The position numbers and the translations under genes are program-made. The notes beneath the pieces are model-generated. The model was given only the letters and a program-made list of their open reading frames with translations, did no database searches and was not told where the DNA came from. From Nocardia altamirensis NBRC 108246 (lineage in GTDB: Bacteria > Actinomycetota > Actinomycetes > Mycobacteriales > Mycobacteriaceae), in assembly GCF_001612685.1 (NCBI RefSeq), contig NZ_BDAY01000027.1, forward strand, positions 1 to 52,848: a DNA stretch of 52,848 nucleotides, in the 5' to 3' direction. Shown here piece after piece: positions 49,441 through 52,848 of this stretch; positions within the stretch are counted from its first letter, which is position 1; the number at the start of each line of letters is the position of its first letter.

Positions 49441-50523
49441 ATGGCAATCACAGATCTCGCCGCCGCGCCCACGGATCGCCCCTCGGCGGCGCGGCATCGT
49501 CGCACCGGCCCGATCGCCGACGCCGTCGCACGCCTGCACCGACCGCTGACCTGGATGACGCTCGTGATGGCGGCGCTCGTCGTCTGGTGCCTGGTCGGCA
49601 TGGTCGTCGACGATCGCATCCTGCTCGGCGAGTCCGTCTGGCTCAAGCCCGCGAAGTTCGGTCTCGCCTTCGGCCTCTACGGCATCACCCTGGCGTGGCT
49701 GCTCTCCTTGCCGCACAAGGGAAGTCGCGTCACCTGGTGGCTCGGCACGATCTTCGCGGTGACCGGGATCATCGATGTCGGCTTCATCGCCTTGCAGGCG
49801 GCCCGTGGCACCTTCAGTCATTTCAACACCGACCACACCGACAAGGTCAACGACATCGGTCAGGTGGTGTTCGCCTCCGGCGTGCCTGGACTGTTCGTCG
49901 CGAATCTGATCATCGCGCTGATGGTGTGCTGGCAGCGGATGGCCGATCGGCCGACCACGCGCGCCATCCACGCAGGCTTGTTGCTCGCCGTCGCCTCGAT
50001 GATGCTCGGGTACCTGATGGGCTTCACCGGAACTCAGCTGGCCCGCGACACCGACGGCAAGATCGTGGAACTGGCCGCCGGTCACACGGTGATCGACCCG
50101 GCGAGCCGTGATCTTTCCCCGCGGGACGCGGCGCCTGGCATGCCGATCACGCACTGGAGCACGATCGGCGGCGACCTGCGGATCCCGCACTTCGTCGGCA
50201 TGCACGGCATCCAGGTGCTGCTGCTCGCCGTGCTTGTCCTGGCCTGGCTGGCCCCGCGCTATCGCTGGCTGCGCTCGGAACGCACTCGCGCCGCACTGAT
50301 CGGCGTCCTCGCGCTCGGCTACGCGGGCCTGCTGGCCATCGTGCTGTTCCAGGCGCTGCGGGCCGAGTCGCTCGCGCACCCGAGTAGCAGCACGCTGATC
50401 CAGTTCGGGGCGCTCGCCGCGGGTGTCGCAGTGTTGCTCAGCGCCGTCTACCTGCGCAGCCGCAAGCCCAAGGCCGTTGCGGCGGCACCGGTAACGAGGC
50501 TGCGGCGCATCGAAACTCGATAA
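49441..50523 (+). CDS. Hypothetical polytopic membrane protein
   Basis: A 360-aa protein with about eight transmembrane helices, not placed in a named family. Features: LGESVWLKPAKFGLAFGLYG with a buried KPAKF motif, a periplasmic HFNTDHTDKVND, IALMVCWQRM, LAVASMMLGYLMGFTGTQL, HWSTIGGDLRIPHFVGMHG with two His in the seventh-helix region, and a last helix (GALAAGVAVLLSAVYL). The paired His/Arg in HWSTIGGDLRIPHFVGMHG could bind haem, but this is a guess. ATG 49441. Similar proteins seem common in actinobacteria. Confidence 0.75.
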   Translation: MAITDLAAAPTDRPSAARHRRTGPIADAVARLHRPLTWMTLVMAALVVWCLVGMVVDDRILLGESVWLKPAKFGLAFGLYGITLAWLLSLPHKGSRVTWWLGTIFAVTGIIDVGFIALQAARGTFSHFNTDHTDKVNDIGQVVFASGVPGLFVANLIIALMVCWQRMADRPTTRAIHAGLLLAVASMMLGYLMGFTGTQLARDTDGKIVELAAGHTVIDPASRDLSPRDAAPGMPITHWSTIGGDLRIPHFVGMHGIQVLLLAVLVLAWLAPRYRWLRSERTRAALIGVLALGYAGLLAIVLFQALRAESLAHPSSSTLIQFGALAAGVAVLLSAVYLRSRKPKAVAAAPVTRLRRIETR

Positions 50524-50593
50524 GCACAGGTCCACCGGACCCGGTGACCGAAACGCGATGAGCGCAGATCTGCCGAACTCGGTGACCGAACCA

Positions 50594-50626
50594 GCGAATC
50601 CGCACGCGTCGGCCGTGCGGGTTCGC
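50594..50626. terminator. Terminator between membrane protein and zinc-ribbon genes
   Basis: GCGAATCCGCACG (50594-50606) pairs with CGTGCGGGTTCGC (50614-50626): 13 bp including one T-G wobble, seven-base loop, between convergent genes. Just upstream (50521-50592) a 37-base unit ending CGGTGACCGAA is imperfectly duplicated. Confidence 0.75.
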
Positions 50627-50635
50627 CGCGTCAGA

Positions 50636-50992
50636 TCACCGCAGCCGTTCGGCCTCCCTGGCTAGCTCGATCAGCGTCTTCGCCAGCGTCGCCAACTCCT
50701 CGTGGCTCTCCCGCTCCTCGATGGCGATCGCGACATCCTCGGCGGCACACCGCGCGGCGAACCAGCGATCGGCCAGGTCAGCCGCCTCTTGGGCGCTCAG
50801 CACGACGGAGTCGTCGGGGATCCCGGTGCCCTTCAAACTGTTGCGATGCTCGTAGGCCCGTTGGCGACAGGACTGCCGGCAGTACCGGCGGCGACGCCCG
50901 GCCTCCGACTCCACGATCTCCCGCCCACACCACAGGCAGGACAACTGGCGAGACTGACGGCGCTCAGAGATACGACTCACCCCCATTTTCAC
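50636..50992 (-). CDS. Small zinc-ribbon hypothetical protein next to rbpA
   Basis: A 118-aa protein. The first half is a zinc-binding motif (SCLWCGREIVESEAGRRRRY, CRQSCRQRAYEHR: CxxC and CxxxC), the second a long charged helix with ADRWFAARCAAEDVAIAIEE and LAKTLIELAREAERL, possibly coiled-coil. It is divergent from rbpA, the same layout as a small conserved gene beside rbpA in mycobacteria. No function is known. ATG 50992 or 50986. Confidence 0.75.
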   Translation of the reverse strand: MKMGVSRISERRQSRQLSCLWCGREIVESEAGRRRRYCRQSCRQRAYEHRNSLKGTGIPDDSVVLSAQEAADLADRWFAARCAAEDVAIAIEERESHEELATLAKTLIELAREAERLR

Positions 50993-51253
50993 GACAGGCA
51001 GGACAGCAAGCGGCGCGACATGACGCAGAACCTTAACGGTTCGGCGGCCGTACTCCGCTTAGCGACCCTCGCTAACCGCTGGACACTGGGCGCGGCGAGG
51101 TCGACGCGCGGTTACGACTACAATGGAACGGTTCCGCGGCCGCGTCGGGAACTATCGGCGCAGGCCCGTACGTTGCACATAAGGTCCAGCACGAGAATGC
51201 TCGTCCGGACACGGTCGCAGCAACAGACTCGAGCACACAGGGAGAGGCACACC

Positions 51254-51589
51254 ATGGCAGATCGCGTACTCCGGGGCAGTCGGCTCGGAGCGGTGAGCTA
51301 CGAGACCGATCGCGACCACGACCTGGCTCCGCGTCGGATCGCCCGGTACCGCACCGACAACGGTGAAGAATTCGATGTCCCGTTCGCCGACGACGCCGAG
51401 ATCCCCCCGACGTGGTTGTGCCGCAACGGTCAGGAGGGCACCCTCATGGAGGGCACCGCCCAGGAGACCAAGAAGGTCAAGCCGCCGCGCACGCACTGGG
51501 ACATGCTGCTGGAGCGTCGCAGCAAGGACGAGCTCGAGGAGCTGCTCAAGGAGCGCCTCGACCTGCTGAAGACGCGTCGGCGGGTCTAA
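51254..51589 (+). CDS. rbpA: RNA polymerase-binding protein RbpA
   Basis: A 111-aa actinobacterial transcription factor: MADRVLRGSRLGAVSYETDR, the core domain ARYRTDNGEEFDVPFADDAE, a Cys in WLCRNGQEG, and the C-terminal sigma-interaction helix HWDMLLERRSKDELEELLKE. It stabilises RNA polymerase holoenzyme with the housekeeping sigma. GGAGAGGC precedes the ATG at 51254. Regulation through the 100-base leader is not readable. Confidence 0.95.
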   Translation: MADRVLRGSRLGAVSYETDRDHDLAPRRIARYRTDNGEEFDVPFADDAEIPPTWLCRNGQEGTLMEGTAQETKKVKPPRTHWDMLLERRSKDELEELLKERLDLLKTRRRV

Positions 51590-51647
51590 GACGCTGGTAA
51601 AGGTCGCCTGCGTCGAGAGATGTAGGCGTCGAGAGATGTAGTCCGCG

Positions 51648-51681
51648 AAGGCCGCTTGTATCGAAAGATGTAGGCGGCCTT
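51648..51681 (+). terminator. Terminator downstream of rbpA
   Basis: AAGGCCGC-TTGTATC (51648-51662) pairs with GATGTAG-GCGGCCTT (51667-51681), 15 bp with a GAAA tetraloop and some wobbles, followed by TTCGTGTT. The words TCGAGAGATGTAG (51613, 51629) and TCGAAAGATGTAG (51661) repeat in the run-up. Confidence 0.8.
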
Positions 51682-51729
51682 TCGTGTTCCTGCAGGTTGC
51701 TGAAACAACGCCAGCCCAAATCGTCGAAG

Positions 51730-51748
51730 TTAGGCTAGGCTAATTTTC
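51730..51748 (+). promoter_or_regulatory. Probable IdeR/DtxR iron box
   Basis: TTAGGCTAGGCTAATTTTC matches the 19-base IdeR/DtxR consensus (TTAGGTTAGSCTAACCTAA) at about 15 positions, with a full TTAGG and GGCTAA core. It ends 28 bases before the methyltransferase start, at promoter distance, so the gene should be repressed with iron and on in iron starvation. Confidence 0.6.
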
Positions 51749-51776
51749 ATCGAACGGCGGCCGGGAGGACCACGTA

Positions 51777-52592
51777 ATGGGCACTGAAGTCGAGAATCTG
51801 AAGGGCGTACCCGAAACCATGCTGTGGACGCTCTACAACCGAGCGTCCGAAGCCAAGCGGGCCGACGGGATCCTGCGCGACCCGGAATGCCTCCGCATCT
51901 ACGACGCCATCGACTTCGACTATCAGCGCACATTCGGCGCGCCCGACGGCACCCACGCCGTCCGCTCCGTCGCCTTCGACAAGGCATTGACACCGTGGCT
52001 GGCCGAACATCCCGGCGGCACCGTCGTCGAACTCGCGTCCGGGCTGGAAACCCAGTTCCAGCGGTGCGACGACGGACACGTGCGCTGGGTGTGCGTCGAC
52101 GTGCCGGAAGGCATCGAACTGCGGGCCAGGTTCCTCCCGCCGACCGAGCGCTGCCGCCACCTTCCGGTGAGTGCGCTCGACCTGGCCTGGCTCGACGAGG
52201 TCGACCCCGCCAACGGCGTATTCATCACCGCCCAAGGGCTTTTCATGTACTTCCAAGAAGCGGAAGTACGGGAACTGTGCACAGCGATCTTCGAGCGGTT
52301 CCCCGGCGTCGAGCTGATGTTCGACACGATCCCGCCGTGGTTCTCACAAAAGACGATGAAGGGTTTCCAGAAGACGCCGGACTACAAGGCGCCCCCGATG
52401 CCATGGGGCGTCAAACGCAGCGACGTCGCAAACCTGCTGCGCAGCTGGAGTTCTCGAGTCACCGAGATTTCCGTCGCGTCCTACGGCCCCTCCCGCGGCG
52501 TGCTCGCAGCAACCCTCCCGCTCTTCAACAACCTGCCACTACTCCGCGACATCCCACCAACCATAGTGCGCGCCAAGGGCACCGCAGCCTAA
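51777..52592 (+). CDS. Class I SAM-dependent methyltransferase (LCMT/PPM-like)
   Basis: A 271-aa methyltransferase: TMLWTLYNRASEAKRADGIL, the SAM motif TVVELASGLETQFQRC, VRWVCVDVPEGIEL (ribose acid), HLPVSALDLAWLDEV, and GVFITAQGLFMYFQEAEV. Its closest relations are leucine carboxyl methyltransferase-type enzymes, including those of polyketide and siderophore clusters. Because an iron box precedes it, a siderophore role is the best guess; no siderophore synthase lies in the window. Distinct from the methyltransferase at 33940-34830, which has the same fold but a different subgroup. Confidence 0.85.
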   Translation: MGTEVENLKGVPETMLWTLYNRASEAKRADGILRDPECLRIYDAIDFDYQRTFGAPDGTHAVRSVAFDKALTPWLAEHPGGTVVELASGLETQFQRCDDGHVRWVCVDVPEGIELRARFLPPTERCRHLPVSALDLAWLDEVDPANGVFITAQGLFMYFQEAEVRELCTAIFERFPGVELMFDTIPPWFSQKTMKGFQKTPDYKAPPMPWGVKRSDVANLLRSWSSRVTEISVASYGPSRGVLAATLPLFNNLPLLRDIPPTIVRAKGTAA

Positions 52593-52654
52593 CGCCGAAA
52601 CCCGCACCCCCACTGCCCATCCGCACTACTTCGGTGGACCACAAAGGTTCCACA

Positions 52655-52686
52655 CGGTTCACAGGGCCTACAGCCTTTGTGAACCG
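52655..52686 (+). terminator. Hairpin downstream of the methyltransferase gene
   Basis: CGGTTCACA (52655-52663) and TGTGAACCG (52678-52686) form a perfect nine-bp stem, and overlapping AACCGCA (52682-52688) pairs with TGCGGTT (52698-52704). Two mutually exclusive hairpins, probably terminators. The last 140 bases of the window show no supported gene. Confidence 0.5.
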
Positions 52687-52848
52687 CATGAAGCCTCTGC
52701 GGTTCCCAGCCCAAAGGGTGAATTTCGATGTACCCAGTAGCCAGTAGCGAAGATTCGACTTCTTTGATCTCGAAAGATCTCGAAACCGGACCACAGCCAA
52801 GTGACCCGGCTGGGACAAGACGCCGCGTGATCGACTGCGGAGGTCAGC

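Noticed and set aside
52525..52818. Minus-strand ORF at the right edge
   Set aside because: It overlaps the methyltransferase 3' end and a hairpin, and shows no motif or start signal.
1..52848. CRISPR arrays, tRNA/rRNA genes, prophage, IS elements
   Set aside because: I looked for repeat-spacer arrays, tRNA T-loop and acceptor patterns, and transposase or integrase motifs and found none; a tRNAscan or IS search could still reveal something missed by eye.

Overview
This is a high-GC actinobacterial chromosome segment, most likely from the Mycobacteriales and probably Nocardia (inferred from gene content and codon bias; no 16S is present). Supporting features are RbpA with a divergent zinc-ribbon neighbour, a sigK-rskA-fasciclin block like that of mycobacteria, a SigF/anti-sigma pair, an Erm-type 23S rRNA methylase, ectABCD, many leaderless or GTG starts, and MIRU-like repeats. 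I saw no phage, plasmid, IS element or CRISPR array.

Layout. 1-2.7 kb: Sel1-repeat protein (cut by the window edge), NADAR protein, and a molybdopterin oxidoreductase/FAD reductase/DUF6510 operon. 2.7-3.8 kb: an erm gene behind a leader that appears to encode a macrolide-sensing attenuator (leader peptide with an RLR motif, then mutually exclusive antiterminator and terminator stems). 3.8-7.3 kb: FMN alpha-hydroxy-acid dehydrogenase and an SRPBCC-acyl-CoA ligase fusion. 7.8-13.1 kb: ectoine/hydroxyectoine operon (ectABCD) downstream of a two-component system whose regulator gene is preceded by a MIRU-like tandem repeat. 13.6-15.7 kb: repeat-rich tract with a proline-rich small protein. 15.7-18.3 kb: general-stress sigma module (SigF-like sigma, anti-sigma, PAS-ANTAR, STAS). 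18.5-20.2 kb: fructosamine-kinase-like protein and an XRE regulator. 20.2-24.1 kb: membrane molybdopterin oxidoreductase, RskA, SigK and a fasciclin lipoprotein. 24-32 kb: thioesterase, DoxX/MerR pair, DUF4153 protein, and a second two-component system whose kinase carries 16 nonapeptide repeats.

32-38 kb: LysE exporter, YciI protein, a deletion scar joining two 5'-truncated genes (MarR and an Lnt-like nitrilase), a SAM methyltransferase, and a 182-bp tandem repeat running into the 3' end of a P1B-4 metal ATPase. 37.6-42.7 kb: hydrolases (EEP, alpha/beta, serine hydrolase, S1 protease, SGNH) and a hypothetical protein. 42.9-45.6 kb: membrane protein, PCu(A)C copper chaperone and Tat-exported Dyp peroxidase. 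45.7-52.8 kb: HdeD, VOC, GT9, ArsR, M23 peptidase, membrane protein, zinc-ribbon protein, RbpA, and a methyltransferase under a probable IdeR/DtxR box.

The most notable non-gene signals are (i) the erm attenuator, (ii) a 78-bp dispersed hairpin repeat in four copies with paired-arm covariation, (iii) the 182-bp satellite with a covarying stem, and (iv) the MIRU-like element. All functions are read from sequence motifs; no database search was possible.
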